Shown piece after piece: positions 1 through 10,446 of a stretch of 64,000 bases of DNA; positions within the stretch are counted from its first letter, which is position 1, and each line of letters opens with the position of its first letter. This DNA is from Shuttleworthella satelles DSM 14600 (GTDB lineage Bacteria > Bacillota > Clostridia > Lachnospirales > Lachnospiraceae), in assembly GCF_000160115.1 (NCBI RefSeq), contig NZ_GG665866.1, positions 434,001 through 498,000 of the forward strand, given 5' to 3'. The translations under genes and the position numbers were made by a program. Below the pieces are notes generated by a model. The model had not been told where the DNA came from. It saw only the letters and a program-made list of their open reading frames with translations, and ran no database searches.

Positions 1-371
1 TCTCCATCCACCTTCAGATTCTCAATCTCAAAGCCCTCCTCTGCCAGAGAACGCATACTCTCATATACGCAGGCGTGCTCGAAGGGAGAAGTCAGAATAT
101 GCCTTCCCGCCCTGTGATTGGCGTGAGCCGCTCCCCGAACAAGCAGATTATTCCCCTCTGTTCCGCCGGAAGTGAATACAATCTCCCTGCTCTTTGCCTT
201 CAGGGTTCTGGCAATCCTCTCTCTGGCCTCTTTCAAATAGGCTTCCGCATCCATCCCCTTTTGGTGCAGGGCGGAGGGGTTCCCATAGTCCTTCCTCAGG
301 ACTTTGACCATGAGATCCACCACCTCCTGATCTGTCTGCGTGGTGGCCGAATTGTCCAAATATACTTCCAT
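1..371 (-). CDS. Cysteine desulfurase, NifS/IscS family (N-terminal part, cut by window edge)
   Basis: PLP-dependent enzyme that removes sulfur from cysteine to supply Fe-S clusters or thio-tRNA. Only the first 123 codons lie in the window. The protein opens MEVYLDNSATTQ, the typical beginning of this family, followed by a GNPSALH segment, TSGGTEGNN (the PLP phosphate-binding region) and SPFEHACV, with the conserved His. The PLP lysine and the catalytic Cys loop would lie beyond base 1. The ATG at 371 follows a GAGG box and lies 8 bases after the rsmE stop, so it is the downstream gene of the prmA-rsmE group. Whether it is an IscS- or NifS-type enzyme cannot be told from this fragment. Confidence 0.93.
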   Translation of the reverse strand, partial: MEVYLDNSATTQTDQEVVDLMVKVLRKDYGNPSALHQKGMDAEAYLKEARERIARTLKAKSREIVFTSGGTEGNNLLVRGAAHANHRAGRHILTSPFEHACVYESMRSLAEEGFEIENLKVDG

Positions 372-379
372 ACAAGCCT

Positions 380-1120
380 CTATCTGCTCTCACATGCCAT
401 CATGACCATGGTCATGGCCGCAATGGCCGCCGTATCGGTTCTTAAAATCCGTCTGCCCAGGGAAATGACTCTGATATTGTCTTTTCCTTGAGCCGCCTTT
501 ATCTCATCTGCCGCGAATCCACCTTCCGGCCCAATAAATATGCCAATGCCTCCTGCATGGGCTACAGCCGTCAGGGCTTCGCCAGTCGCCTGCATGCCGC
601 GGGCATTCTCATAGGGAAGAAGGACCAGATCCGCGTCACCCGCGTCATCCAGGGCTTTCTGATAAGGTGTGACCGGGGCGATCCTTGGAATGATGCTGCG
701 TTTTGACTGTCGGGCTGCGTTTGCCGCAATCGCTTGCCAGCGTTCTCTCTTTCTGGCTTTCTTCTTCTCGTCCAGCCTGACCACGCAGTATCTGGTCTCC
801 ACCGGAACAATCTCATAAACCCCGAGTTCAACCGCCTTCTCAATGACCGTCTCCATCCGGTCCCCCTTGGGAATCGCCTGAAAGAGACAGATCTTCTGGG
901 CGAGTTCCGTGCTGGCAGCCTCCTCAACCAGCTTTACAGTCATCTCCTCCCGATCTACCATCAGGACATGACCATAATAATCCCTGCCGCCGCGCACACT
1001 GACACGCACTTCCTCTCCGGGACGGATGCGAACGACTCTCCCTAGATGCCTGGCATCCTCTCCCTGAATCGTGACGATCTCATCATTCACTTGCCGCGCG
1101 TCGACAAAGACCTGCTGCAT
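380..1120 (-). CDS. rsmE: 16S rRNA (uracil-1498-N3)-methyltransferase RsmE
   Basis: SPOUT-class methyltransferase that methylates U1498 of 16S rRNA in the 30S subunit. About 246 residues, the usual length. The N-terminal part (MQQVFVDARQ) is the PUA-like domain. The C-terminal knot holds FIGPEGGFAADE, and LGRRILRTDTAA is the SAM-binding signature of RsmE. An in-frame ATG exists at 1159, but the ATG at 1120 has a good AGGTGGAG box just upstream and matches the family start. It lies 79 bases downstream of prmA, as in most Firmicutes. Confidence 0.95.
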   Translation of the reverse strand: MQQVFVDARQVNDEIVTIQGEDARHLGRVVRIRPGEEVRVSVRGGRDYYGHVLMVDREEMTVKLVEEAASTELAQKICLFQAIPKGDRMETVIEKAVELGVYEIVPVETRYCVVRLDEKKKARKRERWQAIAANAARQSKRSIIPRIAPVTPYQKALDDAGDADLVLLPYENARGMQATGEALTAVAHAGGIGIFIGPEGGFAADEIKAAQGKDNIRVISLGRRILRTDTAAIAAMTMVMMACESR

Positions 1121-1199
1121 TCTTCTCCACCTGCTTTTCCAGCACAGGAGATCCCCCAAAAACGGATCTCTTTATTGTTCTGCCATTCTGTATCACGAA

Positions 1200-2156
1200 T
1201 CATTCCGGTCGCCTGGCAATGATACTGCGCCACTCACCCAGGGCATTGACCTCGACAATTTCCAGTTTCTGATTCCTCAGGGCATCTTCCACCTCTTCTT
1301 GCTTGAAGTCAATAATTCCGGATGTGATAAGAAGACCTCCCGGTCGGAGCCGATCCCGAAGATCCGGCCCCATCGCCGTGATAATATCCGCCAGAATATT
1401 AGCGAAGACAAGATCATAGCAGCCCTCTCCCAGTTCCTTCCGCAGTCCGGTATCCTCCGCCAGATTTCCGATATAAAAGCGCGCCGGGTCAAAGCAAAAA
1501 CCATTGGCCTCCATATTCTGCGCGACCGCATCCTTACAAATCGGGTCGATATCCGTACCCGCCAGCGAACCGGCGCCAAGGCTTGCGGCAACTACAGAGA
1601 GAATCCCGGAGCCAAAACCCACATCCAGAATAGCATCTCCCTTCTTCAGATAATGACGCATGGCCCGGATACAGAGTTCGGTACTCTCATGCCTGCCGGT
1701 TCCGAAGGCAATGCCCGGATCAATGCGAATCAGGGTCTTCCCTTCCAGGTCTGCGGGAGGGTTCTCCCAACTGGGGACAAAGAGAATATCCTCAATGGAA
1801 AAGCTGTGGAAGTACTCTTTCCACTTGTCCTGCCAGTCCTCTCGCCGGATCCGTTCCTCACGGATGGTCAAAGAACCCATATCCGCATATGCTCTGGCCC
1901 CTTCCAGGGCACTTCGAACTCTCCTGAGCAGTTCGGTATGATCCCCCTCTGCGTCCAGATAGAAACGGATGCGGCAGGAGCCGTCGTCCTCCGGCAGATC
2001 CGGCTGTAACTCCTCGAAATTGCCCCCCTGTATGCTGTCATCAACCGGAAGCAGATCATCAATCTCAAGGGAATCGATCCCTTCCTCTGCCAAAAGGCAG
2101 CTGACAATCTCCTCCGCCTCCTCCCTCGTCTCAATCGTATAGCGAATATAATCCAT
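1200..2156 (-). CDS. prmA: Ribosomal protein L11 methyltransferase PrmA
   Basis: SAM-dependent enzyme that trimethylates ribosomal protein L11. About 318 residues. The N-terminal substrate-recognition domain begins MDYIRYTIETREEAEEI. The Rossmann core contains DVGFGSGILSVVAASLGA (SAM motif I) and FANILADII. The frame stays open back to 2309, but the ATG at 2156 is preceded by GAGGAGAG at the right distance and gives the family length, so the longer reading is rejected. In most Firmicutes prmA directly follows dnaJ; here a sugar transporter operon lies between them, and prmA seems to depend on its own upstream region (2157-2330). Confidence 0.95.
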   Translation of the reverse strand: MDYIRYTIETREEAEEIVSCLLAEEGIDSLEIDDLLPVDDSIQGGNFEELQPDLPEDDGSCRIRFYLDAEGDHTELLRRVRSALEGARAYADMGSLTIREERIRREDWQDKWKEYFHSFSIEDILFVPSWENPPADLEGKTLIRIDPGIAFGTGRHESTELCIRAMRHYLKKGDAILDVGFGSGILSVVAASLGAGSLAGTDIDPICKDAVAQNMEANGFCFDPARFYIGNLAEDTGLRKELGEGCYDLVFANILADIITAMGPDLRDRLRPGGLLITSGIIDFKQEEVEDALRNQKLEIVEVNALGEWRSIIARRPE

Positions 2157-2245
2157 ATTCTCTCCTCTTCGGCGGAAAAAGCCTGACGCCGCGAATCTTC
2201 GCCCGCCAAAGCGACAATGGAATGTATGCTTTGCAAGCAGCTGCT

Positions 2246-2297
2246 TGTCACGACATGTGCGCCGTGCGTACAGTCGATTGTCACATGTCACGACATG
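2246..2297. promoter_or_regulatory. Repeated 12-bp palindromic motif upstream of prmA (candidate operator)
   Basis: TGTCACGACATG occurs exactly twice, at 2246-2257 and 2286-2297, 40 bases apart. A third partial copy (TTGTCACATG) lies at 2278-2287. The second full copy extends to CATGTCACGACATG, an inverted repeat with 6-bp arms around two bases. The pair lies 90-140 bases upstream of the prmA start, where a promoter or operator would be expected. It does not match CIRCE, CtsR, LexA or cre consensus sequences. Function is inferred from position only. Confidence 0.4.
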
Positions 2298-2328
2298 CAT
2301 GTTCTGCAACGACTTGATTGCCGGTTAT

Positions 2329-2379
2329 CATAAAAACAGCACACGGAAGCCCTCTCACAGGAGGGCATGTCCGTGTGCC
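2329..2379 (-). terminator. Rho-independent terminator of the mal operon
   Basis: On the minus strand the outer arms GCACACGGA/TCCGTGTGC (2339-2347 and 2370-2378) enclose a second inner stem (GCCCTC/GAGGGC), followed by TTTTTAT. It lies about 95 bases after the malG stop and separates the sugar operon from prmA. Confidence 0.85.
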
Positions 2380-2471
2380 ATACTAGCATAAAATGTAACT
2401 ACTGTCGATAATTCCATTGGCTGGCCAGCAGCCTGATTCCAGCCTGATTCCAGTCTGCTTCCGGTCTGTCT

Positions 2472-3356
2472 TTATCCTTTGACCGCTCCAGACATTCCCT
2501 CAACATAGAACTTCTGCATGAAGACAAAGAGAATTGCGATTGGAACGGAAATCACAACAGCTCCGGCTGCAAAGCAGGTATACCACTGATTGATATATTC
2601 TTTCTGCAGCATGTTCCAAAGACCGATGGCAACCGTAAACTGATCGGAGTTGGCTCGCACAATGACCTTGGCAAAGATGAAGTCAACCCAGGGGCCGATA
2701 AAGGAGGTCATGATCGTGTAGATAATGATCGGCTTGGACAGGGGGATGGTAATTCTCGTAAATACCTGCCATTGGGTCGCGCCGTCCACAATTGCTGCCT
2801 CGTCAACCGCACGGGGAATCATGTCAAAATAGCCCTTCGTAATCTGGAATCCCAGACCGGTTCCGGCTGAGTAGACAATGATCAGGGCCAAACGGATCAT
2901 GGATCCATCGGTCAGCCCCATTGCCTTCAGGATATAATACTCGGCAATCATAGCCATAAATCCCGGGAACAATCCAAGAATCATAGCCAGATTCATGTAG
3001 GGCTTACGAAAGCGAAAGCGCATACGGGACAGGCAGTAAGAAACGGACAGGACGAAGAAGGTCGAGACAATGCAGGTGCAGATCGCTATGATCAAGGTAT
3101 TTCCGAACATGCGGGGAAAGTCCAATACATTACGGTCTGTGAACAGCTTGACATAATTGGCAAGCGTGTAACCCTTTGGGAAAAAGGTGCTGACATAGGA
3201 GCCCGGTTCTGCGCGGAAGCTTGTCAGTACGATCCATAAGATCGGCAATATCCATATTGCCGCCAGCACTGCCAGAAACAGGTGAACAAGGAGATTGTTG
3301 ATGCGCTTGGAAAGACTCTTTCGATTACGCTTTACTGTAACTGTATTCGTATTCAT
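2472..3356 (-). CDS. Maltose/maltodextrin-type ABC transporter permease, MalG family
   Basis: Inner-membrane permease subunit of a carbohydrate ABC importer, about 294 residues with six expected membrane spans. The EAA loop that docks the ATPase reads DEAAIVDGATQWQVFTRITI, and the family-typical C-terminus FYVEGMSGAVKG is present. The ATG at 3356 overlaps the malF stop (TGATG), so the two are translationally coupled; a GAGGAGG box lies inside the end of malF. With malF and malE it forms one operon. No ATPase gene is linked, so a shared MsmX/MalK-type ATPase elsewhere in the genome is the likely energiser (inference). Confidence 0.93.
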   Translation of the reverse strand: MNTNTVTVKRNRKSLSKRINNLLVHLFLAVLAAIWILPILWIVLTSFRAEPGSYVSTFFPKGYTLANYVKLFTDRNVLDFPRMFGNTLIIAICTCIVSTFFVLSVSYCLSRMRFRFRKPYMNLAMILGLFPGFMAMIAEYYILKAMGLTDGSMIRLALIIVYSAGTGLGFQITKGYFDMIPRAVDEAAIVDGATQWQVFTRITIPLSKPIIIYTIMTSFIGPWVDFIFAKVIVRANSDQFTVAIGLWNMLQKEYINQWYTCFAAGAVVISVPIAILFVFMQKFYVEGMSGAVKG

Positions 3357-4720
3357 CACATGAACGCCTCCTCGTTCTTATAGGATTTCGATCTGCGGTA
3401 GGTTACGAGTGTAACGACCGTCAGGATAACAAATGTCAGGATACCGATAACCGCGCCCAGATTGTAATACTGCTGGTCAATGGTCAGCTTGTAGAGCCAG
3501 GTTACCAGAAGATCCGTCTGTCCGGCTGTATCTCCTACATAGGTAGGACCACCACCGGATAAGAGGTAGATGACATTGAAGTTATTGATGTTGCCCACAA
3601 ATGAAGTGATCAGATAGGGCGTCGTCACAAACAGCATATAGGGCAGGGTAATCTTCATAAAGATCTTGACCGGACCCGCCCCGTCCATGCGTGCCGCTTC
3701 ATAGAGTTCGCTCGGAATATTCTGAAGAATACCTGTAACCTGAAGCATGGTGTAGGGGATACCTACCCAGAGATTGATCAGGATGATCGTAACCCTGGCC
3801 CACATAGCATCTGTGAAGAAGGGCAGGGGACCGCTGATCAAGCCATGATTCTGCAGGAGAACATTGATTGCGCCCGATGGCTGGAGCATGATATTCATAA
3901 TCATCAGTGAAACGAACTGCGGAACCGCAATTGAGAGCACAAAGCAAAAGCGCCAGAAGCCCTTTGCCTTTGTCTCCTTGCGGTTGATGATCATGGCAAG
4001 AATCATTCCCATGACATAATTTAAGAAGGTCGCAACCAGTGCCCAGACAACGGTCCAGGCCAGGACATGCCAGAACTGCCTTCCTATATTACCGCCGAAG
4101 TTCAGCACGCGTTGGAACTGGGTCAGGCCGTTCCAGCCGAATAACTGTAAGTGATTATCTTCCTTGGAATAGGAGGTGAAGGCCATGCTGATCATGTAAA
4201 CCAGAGGCACAATATTGAATACCAAAATACCGATGCATGGCAGAGACATCAGGGTGATGTGCAGGTTCTCATCGAAGAGAGATCTGATATCCTCAGCGAA
4301 CGTCTTGACATGGACATTGTTTTCTCTTTGCAGCTGCAGACGATATGCCTGCTTGATCTGCATAATCCACAGGAGAATAAATCCTACGATCACAAAACAG
4401 GTCACGATCCCGGACAGAAGAATCAGCTGTGAATTATCCCCAGCTGAGTACTCGTAGATCTGCTTTGCTTCGTTCCAGACCTTCTGCTGGGCCGAGTTAC
4501 CGAGTGAAGGCAGCATAGATAAAGCATAGCCTCCGGAAGTAGCCATATAGAGCACAAAAGCAACTTCCAGCAGAAAAATAAGACCGCCCTTGATCTTCTG
4601 CCCCTTGAGAAATATCCCAAGTCCCATGAAGGGGATAGATAACTTCGTCTGTATATCTCCGGCGGCAATCGCCTTCGAGAGTGGAATTTTACTTTGCATT
4701 TTATTTTCCATACAATTCAT
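3356..4720 (-). CDS. Maltose/maltodextrin-type ABC transporter permease, MalF family
   Basis: Second permease subunit, about 454 residues. After an N-terminal cytoplasmic stretch there are extra hydrophobic segments around residues 45-65 and 100-120 before the core permease domain, an arrangement common in clostridial MalF proteins. The EAA loop reads ELYEAARMDGAGPVKIFM. Three close in-frame ATGs (4720, 4711, 4699) compete and none has a convincing ribosome-binding site; the first is given here. It follows malE after a short gap that holds a stem-loop. Confidence 0.92.
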   Translation of the reverse strand: MNCMENKMQSKIPLSKAIAAGDIQTKLSIPFMGLGIFLKGQKIKGGLIFLLEVAFVLYMATSGGYALSMLPSLGNSAQQKVWNEAKQIYEYSAGDNSQLILLSGIVTCFVIVGFILLWIMQIKQAYRLQLQRENNVHVKTFAEDIRSLFDENLHITLMSLPCIGILVFNIVPLVYMISMAFTSYSKEDNHLQLFGWNGLTQFQRVLNFGGNIGRQFWHVLAWTVVWALVATFLNYVMGMILAMIINRKETKAKGFWRFCFVLSIAVPQFVSLMIMNIMLQPSGAINVLLQNHGLISGPLPFFTDAMWARVTIILINLWVGIPYTMLQVTGILQNIPSELYEAARMDGAGPVKIFMKITLPYMLFVTTPYLITSFVGNINNFNVIYLLSGGGPTYVGDTAGQTDLLVTWLYKLTIDQQYYNLGAVIGILTFVILTVVTLVTYRRSKSYKNEEAFM

Positions 4721-4739
4721 CCAATTCTATAAGAAAAGA

Positions 4740-4769
4740 GGAATGCGGCTGTAATGCCAACCGCATTCC
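4740..4769 (-). terminator. Stem-loop between malE and malF (attenuator-like)
   Basis: Perfect 9-bp arms GGAATGCGG/CCGCATTCC sit between the malE stop and the malF start. On the minus strand they are followed by a T-rich CTCTTTTCTTAT. Such a hairpin can stop part of the transcripts or protect the 3' end of malE mRNA, allowing more binding protein than permease to be made. The role is inferred; the structure is directly visible. Confidence 0.7.
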
Positions 4770-4789
4770 TTCCATCAGTAAATGCAATG

Positions 4790-6028
4790 TTATTGAACGG
4801 CAGCTGTATTCATGGCCTTATTCATGCTCTCTGTCTTCTCGGCGGCATTGTCATGCGTAACCGTACCGGCAATGATCTCCTTACCCATAGATTCTGCGGG
4901 CGTCCAATACTGGCCCATACCGGACTGCAGGGGCTGAACAATCGCGCAACTCTCGATGGTACTCATCTGTACCTTGGACAGATCATCGGAAACCTTCAGC
5001 GTGGTATCGGAAGGAATTACCTTGCGAAGATCATAGTGATCCTGCTGTGCCTTGGAGCTTCCCAGGAAGGCTGCCAGAGCAACCGCAATCTCAGAATTCT
5101 TGCTGTTGGGGTTGACACCGATTGCCTTGGATCCTGCGAAAGCCTTCATCTGCACTTCCTTGCCGTTTAAGTTGAACTTGGGGGGTACGGCAATTCCTAC
5201 ATTTTCCTGGCCGAGAGCATCTACAACAGCCTTATAATCCCAGGCGCCTGAGAAGAGAGCATTAATTGTTCCGTCTCCCAGGGTACTTGCTGACAGACCA
5301 TTGGCATCTTTGAAGTTGGGGTTCTTAGCAAGATCAATCAGGTAATTGGTGACTGCTGTCGCCTTGTCTCCGCTAAAGTCAATACCAGCCTTGCCGTCTG
5401 TTCCGTCCTTGCCGAACAGGGTGCAGCCATTTGCCACATAGGTAGAGGCGAAATACCATGAATTGGATAAGGGGAAGCCAACCTTACCCTTCTTCAACAT
5501 GGTATCAAGGTTCTTAGCGTCGTCTGCGGAGAAGACACGCTTGTCATAATACATAAACCAGGTATTGCCCGTGAAAGGAACACCGTAGATCGAATTGTTA
5601 TAGGTAACCGTGCTGACGGTCGTCGCATCGTTATTCTTCTTAATTGCCTCAACCGTTGATCCTCCCAGCTCTGCCAGAGCGTTGGCCTTGAGCAGGTCGG
5701 GAATCTGATCATTGGCATACATGAATACATCGGCTGCCGCTCCCGGATCTGAGGCTACAAGATTCTTGGCATCACCCTCAGGACATACGCCGGTATTAAA
5801 GGTAAGCTTCCACTCCGGATGTGCCTGCTGGAAGGCGTCCAACTCCTTCTTGAGCCAGTTGCCCTGCTCCTCGGACTGATCCTCTGATGGTGACCAGACG
5901 GTAAGCGTTGCTTCCTTTGATTCCGTTTTCGTATTCTTGTCTGACGTCTTACCGCCAGCGCAGCCTGTCAATGCAGAAACCCCCATCAACGCGGCCAGGC
6001 CAAGTGCTGCAAGTTTTTTACTTTTCAT
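4790..6028 (-). CDS. Sugar ABC transporter substrate-binding lipoprotein, MalE family
   Basis: Extracellular solute-binding protein, about 412 residues, anchored by a lipid. The signal peptide MKSKKLAALGLAALMG ends in the lipobox LTGC. The mature protein has the family-1 pattern ATLTVWSPSEDQ near its start and YGVPFTGNTWFMYYDK in the ligand cleft region. The exact sugar (maltose, maltodextrin or another oligosaccharide) cannot be read from sequence. The ATG at 6028 has GGAGGG upstream; an ATG 12 bases earlier lacks one. First gene of the operon, with promoter and operator just upstream. Confidence 0.93.
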   Translation of the reverse strand: MKSKKLAALGLAALMGVSALTGCAGGKTSDKNTKTESKEATLTVWSPSEDQSEEQGNWLKKELDAFQQAHPEWKLTFNTGVCPEGDAKNLVASDPGAAADVFMYANDQIPDLLKANALAELGGSTVEAIKKNNDATTVSTVTYNNSIYGVPFTGNTWFMYYDKRVFSADDAKNLDTMLKKGKVGFPLSNSWYFASTYVANGCTLFGKDGTDGKAGIDFSGDKATAVTNYLIDLAKNPNFKDANGLSASTLGDGTINALFSGAWDYKAVVDALGQENVGIAVPPKFNLNGKEVQMKAFAGSKAIGVNPNSKNSEIAVALAAFLGSSKAQQDHYDLRKVIPSDTTLKVSDDLSKVQMSTIESCAIVQPLQSGMGQYWTPAESMGKEIIAGTVTHDNAAEKTESMNKAMNTAAVQ

Positions 6029-6054
6029 AGTTCCCTCCATAAAAGCACATATCT

Positions 6055-6068
6055 TGTAAACGTTTCCA
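6055..6068 (-). promoter_or_regulatory. cre/LacI-family operator upstream of malE
   Basis: On the minus strand the site reads TGGAAACGTTTACA, very close to the catabolite-responsive-element consensus with its central CG. It lies about 15-30 bases downstream of the predicted start of transcription, a position where CcpA or a LacI-type MalR would block RNA polymerase. An overlapping half-like site (TGTGAACGCTTGGA) lies next to it at 6065-6078. Confidence 0.8.
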
Positions 6069-6092
6069 AGCGTTCACACAACTTACACTCAT

Positions 6093-6121
6093 ATATTATG
6101 CAAAATGCTCACACATTTCAA
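6093..6121 (-). promoter_or_regulatory. Sigma-A promoter of malEFG
   Basis: -35 TTGAAA (6116-6121), 17-base spacer, -10 TAATAT (6093-6098), with an A/T-rich stretch directly upstream. A weak inverted repeat (GGTAAAACC ... GGTTTTATCC, 6153-6182) lies farther upstream and may be another regulator site. Confidence 0.75.
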
Positions 6122-6235
6122 CTATTTTTTTAAATCCATCGTCATTATGTCTGGTAAAACCTGGATTTGGTCGGTTTTATCCCGAATTCAGTACTTCAAA
6201 CGGGCCAAAAAGCGCCTCCTGACTTCCTGATCCGA

Positions 6236-6344
6236 TCAAAAAGGGCGATCCTCCCGAAGGATCCCGCCCCAACATTTGACATAGAGCCAAAAAAGAACAC
6301 AGCCGCTTCCTCTCGATAAAGTCAAGAGGAAGAAAGCTGTGCTC
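6236..6344 (-). terminator. Two tandem terminators after dnaJ
   Basis: Reading leftwards from dnaJ, the first hairpin (6294-6344) has arms GAGCACAGC/GCTGTGTTC plus an inner TTCCTCT/AGAGGAA stem and is followed by TTCTTTTTT. The second (6243-6270) has GGGCGGGATCCT/AGGATCGCCC-type arms and is followed by CTTTTTG. Both point in the same direction and insulate the chaperone operon from malE. The rest of 6122-6385 holds no convincing gene. Confidence 0.85.
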
Positions 6345-6385
6345 TCTGTCTTTATATAAGAATCCTGACACAGGGATCCTGTCAA

Positions 6386-7570
6386 TTATTCCATCGCGTC
6401 GTCGAACTTATCCTTCATCTCCTGCATCTTCTCCCGAAAGCCCTTCTTTCTCGGCTTGGGATTTGACGCTGACTTAAGACTTGCTCCGGAGAGCTCATCG
6501 AAATGGCGAAGCGCCTCCTTGGCCTCCTCTGTCAGATGGGTCGGCGTCTGAACAACCAGTGTGACATAGTGGTCGCCGCGCACATTCTTGTTGCGCAGAG
6601 TGGGAACGCCCTTGCCCCGCAGGCGAATTCTCGTATCCGTCTGTGTCCCGGGCTTCACCGTGTAGATCACCTTGCCGTCAATGGTGTCGATCTCGACATC
6701 GCTTCCGATCGCCGCCTGGGCGTATGTGATCGGAGCGGACGAGTAGAGATCGAAGCCGTTTCTCTGGAAAATAGGATGCCCGGAAACCCGGACCTCGACC
6801 AAAAGATCCCCTCTGGGGCCTCCGCCTGTCCCCGGCTCACCCTTGTCGCGAATACGAACGGACTGTCCATTGTCAATCCCGGCGGGTATATTGACCTGTA
6901 TCTTCTTGCGTCTTGTGATATATCCGCTCCCGTGACAGTCCGGGCATGGGCTCTCGATCACCTGCCCGCTGCCTCCGCAATCGGGACAGGTCGTCACATT
7001 CTGCACGGTTCCAAACATGGACTGCTGGGTCATAACGACCCGGCCCTTACCGCCGCACTTGGAGCAGGTTTTCTTTCCTGTTCCCGGCCTGCAGCCCGAA
7101 CCATGACAGGTCGGACACTCCTCCTTCAGATTCAGATCCAGTTCCTTGACCACGCCGAAGACTGCCTCTTCAAAGCTGATGCGGACAGACGCGTGAACAT
7201 TTGCCCCCTTATGGGGACCGCGCTGGGCGGAGGATCCGCCGAAGCCGCCAAAGCTCCCAAAGCCGCCAAAGAGATCTCCGAAGATATCTCCAAAGTCCAT
7301 ACCGGAGAAATCAAATCCGCCGGCTCCACCGGCTCCGTTGCCCTCGAAAGCTCCCATACCGAACTGATCGTACTGGCGGCGTTTGTCCGGATCCGAGAGG
7401 ATGGCATAAGCCTCTGAGGCCTCCTTGAACTTCTCCTCTGCCGCCTTGTCTCCCGGGTGAGAATCCGGGTGATATTTCTTGGCGAGCTTGCGATATGCTC
7501 TTTTCAGAGCTGCGTCGTCGGCATTTCTGTCGACGCCCAGCACCTCATAAAAATCTCTTTTATCTGCCAT
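6386..7570 (-). CDS. dnaJ: Molecular chaperone DnaJ (Hsp40)
   Basis: Co-chaperone that delivers substrates to DnaK and stimulates its ATPase. 394 residues, full type-I architecture: J domain (1-70) with the HPD motif at 34-36, a Gly/Phe-rich linker (about 75-135), four zinc-binding CxxCxGxG repeats ([32 protein letters not shown]; about 150-215), then the substrate-binding C-terminal domains. It starts 7 bases after the dnaK stop. Expressed from the grpE promoter under HrcA control. Confidence 0.98.
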   Translation of the reverse strand: MADKRDFYEVLGVDRNADDAALKRAYRKLAKKYHPDSHPGDKAAEEKFKEASEAYAILSDPDKRRQYDQFGMGAFEGNGAGGAGGFDFSGMDFGDIFGDLFGGFGSFGGFGGSSAQRGPHKGANVHASVRISFEEAVFGVVKELDLNLKEECPTCHGSGCRPGTGKKTCSKCGGKGRVVMTQQSMFGTVQNVTTCPDCGGSGQVIESPCPDCHGSGYITRRKKIQVNIPAGIDNGQSVRIRDKGEPGTGGGPRGDLLVEVRVSGHPIFQRNGFDLYSSAPITYAQAAIGSDVEIDTIDGKVIYTVKPGTQTDTRIRLRGKGVPTLRNKNVRGDHYVTLVVQTPTHLTEEAKEALRHFDELSGASLKSASNPKPRKKGFREKMQEMKDKFDDAME

Positions 7571-7577
7571 GATCTAA

Positions 7578-9470
<1,893 letters not shown>

Positions 9471-9513
9471 TCATTTTTGAATTATAAAAATCAGATAATC
9501 TGTACCAGTCTCT

Positions 9514-10242
9514 TTAGTTGGCCACCTTGACCATGCTGTGGCGGATGACCCGGTCGTGAAAACGGTATCCCTTTTGCAATTCCTCCACGATCTCGTTCTC
9601 ACCGGCGTTCTCGTCATCCACATGCACCACTGCATTGTGAAGATCTGGATCAAAGGTCTGCCCCAAAGCCTCAATAGGACTGACTCCCAGATCTGTCAGA
9701 GTCGTGATCAGCTGTTTATAGATCTTATCCATGCCCTCCGCAAAGGCATCTGCCTCTCCTTCCGGCAAGAGACTCAGTCCGCGCTCGAAGTTGTCGACCA
9801 CAGGGAGAATCTTCTCGACAATAGCCGAAGCGCCCATCTCAAAGCTGGCATTCTTCTCTTTCTCCGTTCGCTTGCGGAAATTGTCGAATTCAGCCATCTG
9901 ACGGGTCACCCGGTCTGTGAGCTCGGCGATCTTCTCGTCTCTCGGATCCTTCTTCTTGTGAAAGATTCCCTTCCCGCTCTCTTTTTGTCCGGGGTCCGTC
10001 TCTGACGCCGCTTCCTCTGCCTCCTCAGTTTCCCTGGTCAGGGAATCTGTATCCGCATCCGTCTTGGCATCCACATCTATATCGGAGGCTTCTCTCTGAT
10101 TCTCCGCTGCAGCGGATTCTTCCTCCGCCTCCTTGATATCACCGGCCTCTTCCTGCTTCTTCGCTTCTTCTCTGGCCTCTCTTACGGCTTCTTTCACAGC
10201 CTCTTCATTGCTGCTCTCTGGAGTCTTCATCTCTTCAGCCAA
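9514..10242 (-). CDS. grpE: Nucleotide exchange factor GrpE
   Basis: Releases ADP from DnaK. About 242 residues, longer than usual because the first 110 are a very acidic, low-complexity Glu/Asp/Ala stretch. The GrpE domain proper (AEFDNFRKRTEKEKNASF; VVDNFERGLS; PDLHNAVVHV) occupies the second half. The best start is a TTG at 10242, which has AAGGTGG 8 bases upstream; an ATG four codons in (10230) is the alternative. First gene of the CIRCE-controlled chaperone operon. Confidence 0.96.
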   Translation of the reverse strand: MAEEMKTPESSNEEAVKEAVREAREEAKKQEEAGDIKEAEEESAAAENQREASDIDVDAKTDADTDSLTRETEEAEEAASETDPGQKESGKGIFHKKKDPRDEKIAELTDRVTRQMAEFDNFRKRTEKEKNASFEMGASAIVEKILPVVDNFERGLSLLPEGEADAFAEGMDKIYKQLITTLTDLGVSPIEALGQTFDPDLHNAVVHVDDENAGENEIVEELQKGYRFHDRVIRHSMVKVAN

Positions 10243-10288
10243 AAAACTACCACCTTTCTCGGGTCTGCAACCCTGGGATTTGTTTCAA

Positions 10289-10315
10289 TTAGCACTCAAT
10301 ATTGGTGAGTGCTAA
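10289..10315. promoter_or_regulatory. CIRCE operator upstream of grpE
   Basis: Perfect 9-bp inverted repeat TTAGCACTC/GAGTGCTAA with the canonical 9-base spacer. Binding site of the heat-shock repressor HrcA, located between the promoter and the grpE start. Confidence 0.97.
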
Positions 10316-10329
10316 TATCTTCATGCACT

Positions 10330-10358
10330 AAGATAACACCCCTCACAGATCGTGTCAA
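10330..10358 (-). promoter_or_regulatory. Sigma-A promoter of grpE-dnaK-dnaJ
   Basis: Consensus -35 TTGACA (10353-10358), 17-base spacer, -10 TATCTT (10330-10335), immediately upstream of CIRCE. Confidence 0.85.
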
Positions 10359-10446
10359 CTTAAATTTGCAAGTTTTTCACTGAAGAAAAATGAAAACGTA
10401 AATTCTATTCTTCTAAAAGGGTGAGGACAAAAACTTGGGCGCTGCA

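Noticed and set aside
6177-6371. 64-codon minus-strand frame downstream of dnaJ
   Set aside because: It spans the two tandem terminators and has no family resemblance; the hairpins explain it.
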